Of a stretch of DNA of 64,000 bases, positions 43,128 through 54,089 are shown one piece after another; within the stretch, counting starts at the first letter, position 1; each line of letters begins with the position of its first letter. A program made the translations under genes and the position numbers. The DNA is taken from the NCBI GenBank assembly GCA_026315105.1, contig CM048746.1, positions 644,430,898-644,494,897 on the forward strand, in the 5' to 3' direction. Under the pieces are notes generated by a model, which ran no database searches, was not told where the DNA came from, and saw only the letters and a list, made by a program, of their open reading frames with translations. The stretch is from Locusta migratoria. Lineage: Eukaryota > Arthropoda > Insecta > Orthoptera > Acrididae.

Positions 43128-43330
43128 GCCGGCCGCGGTGGCCGAGGGGACTGAGGCGCTCCAGTCACGGTCTGCACGGCCACTACGGTCGGGGGTTCGA
43201 ATCCCCCCTCGGGCATGGATAATTGTGCCGTCCTAGTTCGTAAGTAGTTCATAAGTAGTTTGTAAGTTTAGGGACTGATGACCCCGTAGTTAAGTCCCAT
43301 AGACGCTACAAACATTTGAACATTTTGTTT
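43128..43330 (+). mobile_element. SINE type A
   Basis: Perfect duplication TGGAGACGGCCA at 43116-43127 and 43331-43342. Full-length and close to consensus. Confidence 0.95.
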
Positions 43331-43342
43331 TGGAGACGGCCA

Positions 43343-43639
43343 CGCTGACTGCGCGCCCCTGCCTTGTACACCCCTCGTCGGCAGCGCTGTGGTCACGCGC
43401 CTTGCAGTGTTCACAGAACGTCTCTCGTTTCGGTGAATGGGGTATAGATGACCCGCTGAACATCGTATCACTTACCTCTTAAAATAAACCGCATTAATTT
43501 AAATCCAGTAGCTTTATAAAGGCATCATCAGATAGTCCAAGTATCGGCTCGGTAGTGGGAGGAAAGAGTGGGAAAATCACGCACACGTGTCCAGGATAAT
43601 GTTCGTCTCTCATTCGTGCAAGTTTAGGGAAGGTTTAAA
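43343..43639. other. No recognised feature
   Basis: Starts moderately GC-rich, then AT-rich. No domain or repeat seen. Confidence 0.35.
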
Positions 43640-44530
43640 CGGTAATAAAATATGGAAAACTTTATCGTAATCAGATGAATGGTACTGATATTTTATAGAT
43701 AAATGTCTTTCTATTTTTTCCGAATTTTCCAATTTTCTGGGATACTTTTCCAAATTTTTATTTCATAAGACCGTTACTCTTGCTTTTGAACGTCAAATGT
43801 GCAAACTTTATCGCAATCAGACGAATGATATTGATATCCCATTGAAAAAAGCTCTTTCAGTTTCTCGCGAATTTTCAAATTTTCCGGGTAACTTCCCTAA
43901 ATTTTTAGTTCATAAAAACGTTGATCTTTCGTTGAACGTCAAATGATCAAAATTTTATCGCAATCGGATGTACGGTTCTCAACTTATACTGTTGAGTACA
44001 TTTAGAAAAGGAACGTGGTTCTAATATTTCGACTTTCCTTTGTATGTGTCCCTATTTTTTTATTTTTTTTTTACTGAAAACCATAATGAACCAAACAAAA
44101 AAAAAAATTACCACTCTCAGTCGTGCGAAAAGTCAGTTATAGTACTGAATTCAATCAAAAACACATTGAAAAACGCAGTTTGTTTTTCTCAAATTTTCCA
44201 ATTTTTCGGTAGATTTTCCAAAAACATTATTTCATACAAACCTTGTCCTGTCAAGCCGTACTCAAGTGATGCTCTTACAACCATGTGGCAATTGATTTTT
44301 ATTCATAGAAAAAAATGGCTTTCGGTTTTTCCTAAATTTTACTTCTTTCCGGGCGACTTTTCCAAATTTTTATTTGATGCTAATCTTCCTCTTGGTTTCA
44401 ACATGAAGTGTACAACATTTTATCACAGTTGGACGAACGGTGTTGGTAGCTCAATGGAAAAAACTGTTTCAGTTTTTCTCGATTTTTCCTCTTTTCTGGG
44501 CAACTTTTCCATATTTCGTCACCGTTTATA
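43640..44530 (+). repeat. Degenerate tandem repeat, about 146-bp unit
   Basis: The anchor tttatcg.aatc.ga.gaa occurs at 43661, 43807, 43954 and, degenerate, at 44418. The second anchor ttttccaaatttttattt recurs at about 43750, 43893, 44215, 44360 and 44505. Spacing is about 143-147 bp, with 44000-44180 disrupted. About six units are recognisable. No coding function is apparent; long frames come from the TTTTC-rich composition. Confidence 0.75.
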
Positions 44531-44900
44531 GTATTTCCCATCGTTACCTGGATCTCTTCTTCTGTTTCTGCTAGTACAGGCATTTGATCTGCGTACTTGA
44601 TATTTTTTTTATTCTTTCTCATTCAATGACCTTATTGATTTCTTTTTAAGCATATCCGCCGGGCGGATTCGAACCGGGGCCAGTACTGAAACTAGTTTGG
44701 GTGCACAATAAAACAGTGTTTTGCATATCAGGCGGACCTCATACCCAGAAAAAATTCAGTTTCCTTCCCCATCTATTTTGCACACGAAAGGGTTAAGTAG
44801 TTTGATTACGTGCGAGTAGTCAAATTACGTCAAGTGATGAAGAATGATATTGGGAAAGGACGACATGAAAGCCGAGTCAGATTTTTGCTCTTTTGCCAAA
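44531..44900. other. No recognised feature
   Basis: AT-rich, apart from a short tRNA-like phrase ggcggattcgaaccgggg near 44660 that may be a degraded SINE head. Confidence 0.3.
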
Positions 44901-44914
44901 AATAAATAAATAAA

Positions 44915-45115
44915 TGTTCAAATGTTTGTAGAGTTTATAGCACTTAACTCCTGGATCATCAGTCCCTAAGCTAACAAACTACTTATGAACCAAGCACAAC
45001 GGCACTTATGAACGGCACAAACATCCATGTCCGAGGGGGGATTGGAACCCCCGACCGCAGCGGCCGTGCAGACCGTGACTGGCATGCCGTAAACCGCTCG
45101 GCCACCGCGGCCGGC
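44915..45115 (-). mobile_element. SINE type A
   Basis: Duplication AATAAATAAATAAA at 44901-44914 and 45116-45129. It carries a small internal duplication near acggcacttatgaacggcac. Confidence 0.92.
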
Positions 45116-45129
45116 AATAAATAAATAAA

Positions 45130-46374
45130 AACAGACGTCGAAGAAAGTAATGGGGATAGAAAATTCATACAAAAGCGTTCCTGAAAATCATAACTATTTA
45201 ACAGCGAAAACTAAGTTTTAGAAAATCTTCTGTGAGAGTGCGCTGAATGTTGCACGATTAGCAGTGCGCATTTGTTGGACTCTACTAATTGGGATTATCG
45301 GGATTTTGCTATAGTAATTTTTGTTGTTGTTGCTCTGTAAAAGGCTTTTCACGCATATTCCCAGATACGTAATGGATGTGAATGCACCCAGTGACGGTTC
45401 GGCAAACTCGTAATAATATAATAATGGACTCCCGCATATTTGTAGGCATTACATTACATATTTATATGCATTACATTACATTGTAGGGTAACTGCCATTC
45501 CCCGCACCAGGCATCGAATTATTCGTCTTCCTGCGTTTCGCTACATTGTTCTGAGGTGGTTGGAACATAGGCTAAGAATTTCTACCATACCTGGTTGTAG
45601 AGCCCATTTGATTTTGCAAAACTTAATTAATCTAATCTTTTAGGAGGTATGATCATAAGTTAAAAGTTTAAAATCATAAGTCGTGTATGAAAGTTAGCAA
45701 CTGTTTCTACGTATCGTGGTAGCTTAAGTAACGGCGCAGCTGGTTTCGTAAAATAATTATAACAACTAGCCACACGTTTTTCATAAATTATTTTATTCCA
45801 CTGTTACTAGTTTCGAGCCTGAGCCCATGATCACACGGTTGCGTTGATCTCAAATGACATTTTCACTGCTGTTCTAGTGTGAACTAATAGATTACTAAGT
45901 TTGTAGGCTTCTGTCCTAAATATAACAAAGTTTTATGCTTGAATTTTTTACACGTGACTTTATATTGTATATTTTGTATATAGCATAGATGAAATGTGAA
46001 ATCGTCATTCTGGTCACTATTTCCCTCAAACAAGTTTGACCCAACCACACTTCCTCGTAAATCCAAGCCATATTGTCACTTCGTCATACATATCATTAGG
46101 AGGTTTTTAAGAACCAGGAGCGGAATTTCTGGCTTAACCTAGCCAGATAAATGAAAATTATCTTCGTTGTTTGTCATGAGAGCCAGATAATCAGGCATCA
46201 AGCTTTTCTTAATACTTACCCAACAGTGGACATTGACGAAAGAGTTAATTATCACAATATGACCAGAAACGTTTTTACTAAGTGGCAGATGTCAGAAAAA
46301 CGTTTCTAAATCGGTCAATGTTTTATGGTCGTCTGGCTTGTCAGTGAACGTCCTTTTAACTTTCGTAACAGAAC
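45130..46374. other. Mostly unrecognised; one hammerhead-like core
   Basis: AT-rich DNA. At about 45811-45840 (minus strand) TGATCATGGGCTCAGGCTCG then AAACTAG resembles the core in 46387-46871. No inverted partner or duplication was found. Confidence 0.35.
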
Positions 46375-46386
46375 TGAATCAGTTTT

Positions 46387-46871
46387 GTGAAATAAAATGA
46401 ATTCGCCTTCAGTGACAAATTGTATTTTATTTTACACAATGCATTTCGAGCCCTTAGGGCTCATCAACAGGTGCCTCTATGATTTATTATACATGTTTAA
46501 AGGTCTGTATAATAAATCATAGAGGCAGATGATGATGAATCCTCAGGGATCTAAATGCATTGTGTGAAATAAAACACATTTTGTGAATGAAGGCGAATTC
46601 GTTTTAGAAATGTTCAAATGTTTGTAAAGCTTGTGGGACTTAACTACGGGGTCATCAGTCCCTAAACTTACAAACTACTTATGAACTACTTACGAACTAG
46701 GACGGCACAAATATCCAAGCCCGAGGGGGGATTCGAACCCCTTGATCGTAGTGGCCGTGCAGACCGTGACTGAAGCGCCGCAGTCTCCTCGGCCACCGCG
46801 GTCGGCTTCGTTTTATTTTACTGAAGTACAACAGCCACGGAACAACACTGGCAATAATGGACAAAATTAAG
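46387..46871. mobile_element. Inverted-pair Penelope-like mini-element
   Basis: Inverted arms (46387-46499 and 46506-46606 plus 46807-46821) share aattcgccttca, cacaatgcattt and gcctctatgatttattata. A one-sided tail runs to 46871. The 12-mer TGAATCAGTTTT stands at 46375-46386 and 46872-46883. The left arm carries, on the minus strand, TTGATGAGCCC-TAA-GGGCTCGAAATGC (stem 46448-46453 with 46457-46462). A SINE type A interrupts the right arm. Confidence 0.75.
46607..46806 (-). mobile_element. SINE type A
   Basis: Duplication TTCGTTTTA at 46598-46606 and 46807-46815. Full-length; B-box slightly altered (ggattcgaaccccttg). Confidence 0.93.
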
Positions 46872-46883
46872 TGAATCAGTTTT

Positions 46884-47573
46884 TCTGAAGTTTTTCTCCC
46901 ATGAAAATTATGTTAGGCTCGTAAAGACCACGTTAAAGTGCTGGAGAAATTGAGCATAAGTTGCAATGCAACAATCAGCATTTTAAAAAATGCCTATCCA
47001 AGTACCGTTCCATAGCTTCTGAAATATCATACTGGCCACTTATCGCGCGATGCAACCATGAAAATACTGTCAAGCACGTAATTAAAAATTACAAACAGTC
47101 GTCTGCTGTCAACACCTTGCAGAATGTTGTAACAAACTAACATAATTCTTTCGTCCAAAACGTGTACAAACTCTAGGTTTTATACACGACAGAGACATTC
47201 GGTTTCCCAGCGCTGGAAGCGTTTCAGAGGTAATCTGCAAACCTTTCCAAACGAGGTAACTAATTAGGAGTTTGTAAATACTGCTCCATTAACTTTACCT
47301 TATCGCAGTCAAAACACTGACGCAGCTAATGAGGCAGACCAAAACAGACTACTGAACTACTGTCTGTTTTGGAAACAGCTCTGCAGTCCTGCATAAACAG
47401 TTTTGATTTTCATCACTGTTTTGCAAGACCAAGCAACCCATTTAACATCGATGTAATAAACATCGGCAAATTATCTCATTCGCGTTTCGATGTTGCCTAC
47501 AGTTACAAAAATATTTGTTTCTGTTCACGAATATTTCGGCTCTTGTGGGAACACTGTCAATGTCATTCTAAGG
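46884..47573. other. No recognised feature
   Basis: AT-rich DNA with no domain or repeat match. Confidence 0.35.
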
Positions 47574-47585
47574 TAGTTACGTATG

Positions 47586-48410
47586 TTGAAGTATTTTATC
47601 CATTACAGCTACTGTTCAGATTATAAATTAATGAAATGCAGCAACCGTTTGATTGTGGTTATTTATTTTTAACTTTAACGACCGGTTTCGGGTGCTTGAG
47701 TGCCCTTCTTCTGGTTTCTATATAGACAAACAAGTGCATTGGTATACAGTAAAGGCTGTAGAACGTATAAAAGTCGATTACAGAAATTTGAAGCAGTTTT
47801 GAACCAAACAGATTGCAAGAAAGATAAGTTCATATAATGGGATAAAATTAACACATTTTTGTACTGTTGCTTAATACATATACATGCTAGTAGTGGAATC
47901 AACGCTAAATGCAAAGATTATGGAATGAATAACAATCACCTGCTAACAAAGTATCTATGGATGAGGCTTATAGTAAAAGAGTAACGATAAATAAGGGAAA
48001 AAAGACTATGGGAAAACAGTAATACTCAAAGTAGTTGAAGAAAAGAGAGGAGCAGGTGACTGATAAATCAGTCGCTTTTCTTCAACTAATTTGAGTATTA
48101 CTGTTTTCCCATAGCCTTTTTTCCCTTATTTATTGTTACTCTTTTAGTATAAGCCTCATCCATAGATACTTTGTTAGTTAATTTTATCCCATTATAGGAA
48201 CTTATCTTTATTACAATCTGTTTGGTTCGAAACTGCTTCAAATTTCTGTAATCGACTTTTATACGTTCTATAGCCTTTACTGTATACCAATGCAGTTGTT
48301 TGTCTGGATAGAGACCAGAAGAAGGGCACTCAAGCACCCGAAACCAGCCATTAAAGTTAAAAATAAATAACCACAAGCAACTGGTTGCTGCATTTCATTA
48401 ATTTATATTG
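47586..48410. mobile_element. Large inverted-pair Penelope-like element
   Basis: Two arms of about 340-430 bp (47622-48050 and 48072-48410) are inverted copies meeting at gactgataaatcagtc. The left arm holds an extra segment of roughly 100 bp (about 47850-47945), and a 36-bp one-sided tail precedes it. The perfect 12-mer TAGTTACGTATG stands at 47574-47585 and 48411-48422. Each arm has CAGAAGAAGGGC, loop, CACCCGAAACC (plus strand 48316-48344; minus strand about 47690-47720). No RT or nuclease is encoded. Confidence 0.82.
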
Positions 48411-49566
48411 TAGTTACGTATGAACATGGATATTAGAGCTCTACTAACTGTCGTAACAGAACATTGTCTAGTAGGATGTATCATTGTTACATTGACATTT
48501 CACTGGTTACCAACGGATTATGTCAGATATAGATACATGATGAAGCTATACCAAATTTTCCTTGTGTCTTTATTGATTCAATGTATTTTTAATCACTTGG
48601 CATAGTTATTCTCAGCGCTGCTTACTTTTAGTAGCTGCCTATTGAATAATGTAGTCAGCTGTTCTAACTTTGTTCCTCCTGTTTGGCCCTCAATATGTTT
48701 AAATCTCTTTCCCACAAACATTACTTTCGTTTTTGAGATGCTGATCTTCATACCATAGCCCAAACACCTCAGATCTAGCTCTGAAATTTCATATTGCAGC
48801 TCTTCAATCGAATTTGGCGTTACAACTAAGTCGTCCGCATATGCTAGGCTGCTTATTTTATTTTCGCCTATTTTAATCTCATGCCAGTCTATTGCTTTCA
48901 ATATTTGATCCACAAATACAGTGGTATGAACAACAGCCGTGACAGGTTACAACTTTGTATTAGCCCTGAAACTACCCTGAACTTTGTTTACTGTCAACTG
49001 TAACTGCTGCATGACAATCTACGTAGACCTTTAATTGCTTGCAAAAGTTTGCCGCCTGTTCCATAATCTTGTAGAACTGACAACAGCGTCTTCTAGAAAC
49101 ACGATCATAAGCATAATGCCCTGTTCCCAGTGACAAACGTAACATATATTTTCGGGGACGGGGGGCAAGACTAATGTTAAGATAAGTAATTTAAGTGTAC
49201 ACCCCATGATACTTTGTATCAGTTTTGCTACTGACATGCAAAGGATAATTTGCGATGAAGTTCTTTTAATTTATGAGATCAAGATTTTTTTATTGTTGAC
49301 GTTAAATCATAAAAATATAGATGTTAAAAAAAAATAACCTCCACGGACTACGCACCACTAACACCCCACTCTCCTTACCAATCTGACTTGCCATCAACTA
49401 CAATACTCGCACTCTCATTTCAACAATATTCAAAAATATTTTGCCCAAAACGCTAATTAAAGAGATACCTCTGTAGTTGTTAAAATTTTTCCTGTTTGCA
49501 TGCTTGAAAATTGGTGTGTTTACTGCTTTCGTACAGTCATACAGAACCCGTTCCGACTCCCACGCC

Positions 49567-49756
49567 GCCGCGGTGAATTAGCCGTGCGCACTGGGGCGCC
49601 GTGCTGCGGTGCGCGCGGCCGTTCGCTGTCGGGGTTCGTGTCTCCCCCTGCCCTCGGGCATAGGTGTTTGTGTTGTCCCTACGTTAAGTAGTTTGTAGGT
49701 TACGGACTAATAGCCAAGAAGTTGAATCCGATAGGTTTACAAACATTTGAATTTGA
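49567..49756 (+). mobile_element. SINE type A2 (divergent)
   Basis: ACTCCCACGCC/ACTCCTACGCC flank it at 49556-49566 and 49757-49767 (one change). The B-box region is altered (gggttcgtgtctcc), suggesting an older copy. Confidence 0.85.
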
Positions 49757-49896
49757 ACTCCTACGCCATTTCACTCATCCTGTGTAACCATTTGACACCT
49801 GATATTGCACCGTATTTGATGAGTTTAGACTTCATCTACCGCAGCCGCTTTATTACACTGCGATCTATTGTCTATTCTCTCCAGTTCCTCACATGT

Positions 49897-50095
49897 CGCC
49901 GCGGCGAAGTGGCCGAACGAATTGAAGCGCTATGCTCCGATGCGCGAGCCCGTTCCCCATAGGGGGTTCGAATCCTCCCTCGGGAACGAATGTTTGTGTT
50001 ATCCTTAGTATAACTGAGTTTATAAGTAATTTGTAAGTTTAGGGACTAATGACCCCGCAGTTAATCCCCATAAGCTTAACAAACATTTGATTTGA
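49897..50095 (+). mobile_element. SINE type A2
   Basis: Perfect duplication CCTCACATGT at 49887-49896 and 50096-50105. The head gccgcggcgaagtggccgaa and the full shared tail are present. Confidence 0.93.
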
Positions 50096-50165
50096 CCTCA
50101 CATGTGATACTGTTTTCATCATCATTCCTGTCCCATTGTACCTCAAGCATAGTGACATAAAGAAA

Positions 50166-51154
50166 CTGATGCCCGTTTTCACCAAACTTCGTCTAAATAT
50201 GTTACACAAACGTCAAATTCAACGCCTCGTTTATTTTTGATGTGCCGTCAAAAGCTACAACGTTTAATCATCGCCAGTCTCAAAGAATTGGCGAGGCGTT
50301 TATTTTAACAGACACTCCAATCGAAACAGCGTCTAGTATCGTGTATTAAATCGATACTATTGAGTTTAATCGTTTGTTTTCATTGTTGTTCTCTAGTTTG
50401 CGATTGATCAAGTGAATATCGATATGTAAATAGCGGTTTTTCAGTACAGCCAAATTTGTTGTGATTTATAAGTTTGGTGAAACCGGACAATAATAACGCT
50501 AAGAAAATGAATGGAGGTTCTAAATTTTCTGGTGATGAGATAAGTTCGTTTGTGGGCCTTCTTTCGAAAACGAAAGACGTAATTCCTTGCGGGAATTTCA
50601 CAAATAGGCGTAGGGATCTCAGCTTCTGAAACCTTCTTGATACATCCGTTGATGGTTGATTTTGAAAACCCATTTAAGTCTGATATTACCATTTGAACAG
50701 GTCCAGTACCATAGAATCGCAGATTTAAAAGTATCTGGTTTATTGGGGTTAATGGGCTGTTTCTGTTTGTTAGATACTGTTATTTTCATTTTATTCCAGA
50801 CCTTTTAATGCTACTTTCTTGGACAACCTTAATCTTAAATTATTTTTATATCATTTATTGTGCGCTCAGAAAGTACACGTTCAGGCCGTAGATTTTCTAG
50901 CAAATCTATGAACAATACTTCCGCATAAAAATTATCTCCCATCTTCACAGCGAGAAAACGTGAACAGCAACCTTTACAAAAACTCCTGAATATTCCAACT
51001 ACAGTAAACCTGTCTTTCATGAGAGACTCGTCAAATGGATTGACGACGTAAAATCGGCGCGTCAGTTTTGACGGCGAGTTTGACCATCGTTACAGTAAAC
51101 AGACGTCGATGAAATGCAAAAATGAAAATTAAACGATCGTCATTGTCATAAACG

Positions 51155-51157
<3 letters not shown>
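50166..51157 (-). other. Unrecognised; possible transposase N-terminal relic
   Basis: Minus-strand frames at 50441-50692 (NGFSKSTINGCIKKVSEAEI, helix-turn-helix-like) and 50835-51020 could be remnants of a DDE-transposase N-terminus related to 42590-43115. Similarity is judged by eye and weak. Otherwise AT-rich DNA. Confidence 0.2.

Positions 51158-51201
<44 letters not shown>
51158..51201 (+). repeat. (GT)n microsatellite
   Basis: About 22 uninterrupted GT units immediately upstream of a SINE tail. Confidence 0.95.
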
Positions 51202-51205
<4 letters not shown>

Positions 51206-51297
51206 GCCCGTCGGTTAAGTTAGTGTAAGTAGTTTGTAAGCCTAGGAACTGATAAACACAGTAGTTAAGTCCCGTAGATTTACTAACATTTGATTAA
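51202..51297 (+). mobile_element. SINE tail fragment
   Basis: Only the shared tail is present: ttaagttagtgtaagtagtt, then gaactgataa and agttaagtcccgtaga. The tRNA head is absent, replaced by the GT run. Confidence 0.75.
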
Positions 51298-51419
51298 GAA
51301 CTTATTTGATCTTAAGGGTAACATAGTGCCAGTGATGATGGTTTAATTTCCCTCGTAGCCAACGTCCGCGTGGCACTGGTCAAAATATGCCAACGTAATA
51401 CAGACGTAAACTGTAAACG

Positions 51420-51661
51420 TTTTTGCGTAAATCCTACAACCGCAAGCCCTTAGCTTGTCCGTTGCGCTAGAGCGAAGCCGAGCGCAGCGGCAGAGCGACT
51501 GTCGGCGTTTGTGTGGGGCGCCCGGCGCGACCTCTGTCGGCCGACGTTGCTTTGTCTGGCCTGCGACATTCCTTTGTCTTCCAATATGTCCGCGGGCGCC
51601 GCGTCCACTCCACCGCTGCCCCGCTCGTTTCGCTACCCACGCGCCTCCTCCCCTTCCCCCA

Positions 51662-51705
<44 letters not shown>

Positions 51706-51830
51706 CGACATAGTCCCACATCTCTCTCGCCGAGCCCCCTCGCCGTCCTCTTTTTTGTGTCGTTTTCTCGTCCGGGCCGAGGCTGCTGTAAAGTGATCGC
51801 CCTCTTGTGGAGAGCGCGAAGGATCGATTT
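51420..51830. other. CpG-rich non-repeat block with (TC)n
   Basis: CpG-dense with a TC dinucleotide run at about 51664-51702. Long frames across the run (serine/leucine or arginine/glutamate repeats) are compositional. No recognised gene. Confidence 0.45.
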
Positions 51831-52701
51831 CGTGTATCCAGGATTTTTTCATTTTCTTTCGTGCTCCAGCGGCATCGTTTTACATAGAAACGGATACGCG
51901 CACTCCTTTTCGCCTTGACTTTAAAGGCTGTCGAACAATTTTGTGTGAGGACGTCGCATGGAGGAGAAAAAAAAAAGTGGGCGAGAGGGGGGAGAGTGGA
52001 AGAAGGAGTGGATGAAAGGAGTTGGGTAGGCTGTCGGAAATACGGCGTGCAAAGAAAGCGGAGCCCCTGGAAAGTGAGGGGGGGGGGGGGGGGAGAGAGC
52101 TGTTCTGTGCAGATGGCGCCACCCCAGTCCTACCCGAGCTTGATTTTCTTTGCTCCGAATTTTAATTACTCCGGCCCTGTATAAACTCCCCCCCCCCCCC
52201 CTGTTATTCTTCCACAGTTTCTTCTGATAGCCGCCGATCAACTATTTGTATACCAGTGCCTTCTTTTCTCTCGATATGGAGATGTTCTTCGTCTCCTTTG
52301 GCCGTATTAATTTCTTACCGTAAGCAACAAAAGATGTTGTTCCAACTTTACTTGTTATTTTTTGTAGTCGTAACAGACATTCAAACAGTGGCCCGTGATT
52401 AATCTGAATCCTTCCGTCGCAGCCATGTCGGAGTTAGACTAGAGGAAAAATTATCTACCAGCAGTCATGCTTTCCCGACCTGCTAATTCTTTGTTTTTAT
52501 CGCTTTATGAAAAGTTCTTATTCATTTATACTAGAGACATTCATATTTAAACTAAAACAAAGAAATTACACAAGTGTCCATTTCTCACTGTCTCGTCTAT
52601 TTCAATTCAATTGTTTGTAGATGTAAGAGTCTCAAATGTGGGTTATTATTCCCTAGCCCCATGTTGAGATGCTAAGGACAACACACGGACACACACACAC
52701 A
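51831..52701. other. Unrecognised; G-run and C-run
   Basis: Purine-rich stretch (51960-52090) with a G15-type run at about 52079-52093 and a C13-type run at about 52188-52201. No domain identified. Confidence 0.35.
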
Positions 52702-52702
52702 A

Positions 52703-52887
52703 CCGGCCCCGGTGGCCAAGCGATCTGCGGCGCGCCAGTCACAGTCTGCACGGTCCCTACGGTCGGGGGTTCGAATCCCCCCTCGGGCATAGATGTTAGT
52801 GTCTTCTTTAGATAAGGTAGTTCATAAGTAGTTTCCAAGTTTAGGGACTGATGACCCCGCAGTTAAGTCCCTTAAGCTTAACTAACA
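52703..52887 (+). mobile_element. SINE type A
   Basis: Head accggccccggtggccaag, B-box gggttcgaatccc, tail to cttaactaacag. No target duplication was resolved because the left flank is a CA repeat. Confidence 0.88.
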
Positions 52888-52994
52888 GTATTGATCTCAC
52901 TGACTGCTGCTGAAGCAGAGCTGCCGCCTAGCGGCTGAGCACGCAATTAATATGCACCGATCATTCCTTTAATACGTGATCTATGGTGCACTTT

Positions 52995-53128
52995 TCTCCA
53001 TTATCCGTGGCTTGGGCCTTAGTGACCATATGCCTGCTCTACACTCCTCCTCCATCGCTCCCGGTTGCGAGCATCTTGCAACCAATCACCTGCTCCTAGT
53101 CTCATGTCCTCGTTGTCTCTGTCAGCAC
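52995..53128 (-). mobile_element. LINE 3' fragment
   Basis: Matches the 3' end of the LINE at 54640-55415 (ccattatccgtggcttgggc; caatcacctgctcctagtct), including coding for the C-terminal block. Confidence 0.8.
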
Positions 53129-53261
53129 TGTATTTCCGTAAAACACTTCACTCAGCCAAGATGGCTAAAAAATTATTTTCGTCCCTTAACCGGTATCGGT
53201 GAGCTCAGTCACCATCTTCAAAAAGTCCAGTACAATACCGCAAAAGTTATACAATGTCTAC

Positions 53262-53690
53262 AAACCGCAAAGTTATTGTGGTATACAAATAAAATGACAG
53301 TTAACAAAACATGTCATTACCTTAGCGTCATATGTAAAAATAGAAACATAACCTTCTAACACACGTAAACATAAGTTTTTCATCACAGGGTGGTTCGTCA
53401 TAATGAATAAAATGTGGTCTTGGCCCAAGCAAACAGGAGACTGAACAGGAAAACATTACACAACAGAGTTGCTACAGGTTGCCACTAGATGGCAGTGGTG
53501 TCAAAACAAAACAATATGAATGCAAATCCACCTTTAAAGAAACATTTTATTAATTATGACGAACCACCGTGTGATGAAAAACTTTAACAAGATGTTTACA
53601 TGTGTTAGAAGGTTGTGTCTCTATTTTTACATATGACGCTAACGTAATGTACATTTTATTTGTATACCACAATAACTTTGCAGTTCAGGG
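53262..53690. mobile_element. Foldback/MITE with about 150-bp inverted arms
   Basis: The arms at 53262-53410 and 53535-53690 are inverted copies sharing aaagttattgtggtataca, catatgtaaaaatag and a gacgaaccac block. The centre (about 125 bp) holds cactagatggcagtg. It lacks the hammerhead-like core. No target duplication was resolved. Confidence 0.75.
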
Positions 53691-53728
53691 TAATATGGAA
53701 AGAAGGATATTTTGTGTTGTTTTATGCT

Positions 53729-53730
<2 letters not shown>

Positions 53731-53787
<57 letters not shown>
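53731..53787 (+). repeat. Poly-T run, about 55 nt
   Basis: Uninterrupted T homopolymer. It probably marks the A-tail of a reverse-oriented retroelement, but none is recognisable next to it. Confidence 0.9.
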
Positions 53788-53788
<1 letters not shown>

Positions 53789-53856
53789 AGTCTAAATTTA
53801 TTAGTCTCACGACAGTCTTGATACTACTACGCGACACCCTAGGGTGTCGCGACACC

Positions 53857-53873
53857 CAGTTTGGAAAGCTCTG
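53857..53873. mobile_element. Possible hAT terminus
   Basis: CAGTTTGGAAAGCTCTG (reverse complement CAGAGCTTTCCAAACTG) has the shape of a hAT end. It follows the palindromic gtgtcgcgacac. The partner end was not found. Confidence 0.35.
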
Positions 53874-54089
53874 AATTGTAGATGATGATGATGATGATGA
53901 CCAGCCGATGGGACGACACGGAAGTTTTTATGGAATGCAAGCGATATTCGTGAAGTACGTCATCGTTTCCGCTCCGGTGGCGCAGTCATTTTCTGTTTTG
54001 ATTGTAGCCAAGAGCACGGTTTAACGTCGGAGGCAATCAGGCACACGCTGGAGAGGCCACTCACACTCAACCTGGGAAAGCTCACTCTC

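Larger units (their letters stand above)
48595..50165 (-). mobile_element. LINE reverse transcriptase relic hit by two SINEs
   Basis: From right to left on the minus strand: a degraded upstream part, then a block like FKHANRKNFNNYRGISLISVLGKIF (about 49380-49510), then an altered QGCxLSPLLF block (about 48910-48990), then ISSLAYADDLVVTPNSIEEL (48593-48913, catalytic YADD intact). Stops and frameshifts separate the blocks. SINEs lie at 49567-49756 and 49897-50095. Confidence 0.72.

Noticed and set aside
43128..43210. tRNA-Leu/Ser-like heads of SINE A copies
   Set aside because: A- and B-box-like motifs are present, but the same unit recurs many times with a fixed tail and target duplications. 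These are SINEs, not tRNA genes.
44040..44531. 163-codon phenylalanine-rich frame
   Set aside because: It comes from the TTTTC-rich degenerate tandem repeat, with no domain.
50441..51020. Helix-turn-helix transposase N-terminus
   Set aside because: Similarity is weak and split over frames. Kept only as a low-confidence note.
51455..51918. Serine/leucine-rich and arginine/glutamate-rich frames up to 169 codons
   Set aside because: They arise from translating a TC/GA dinucleotide run in a CpG-rich block.
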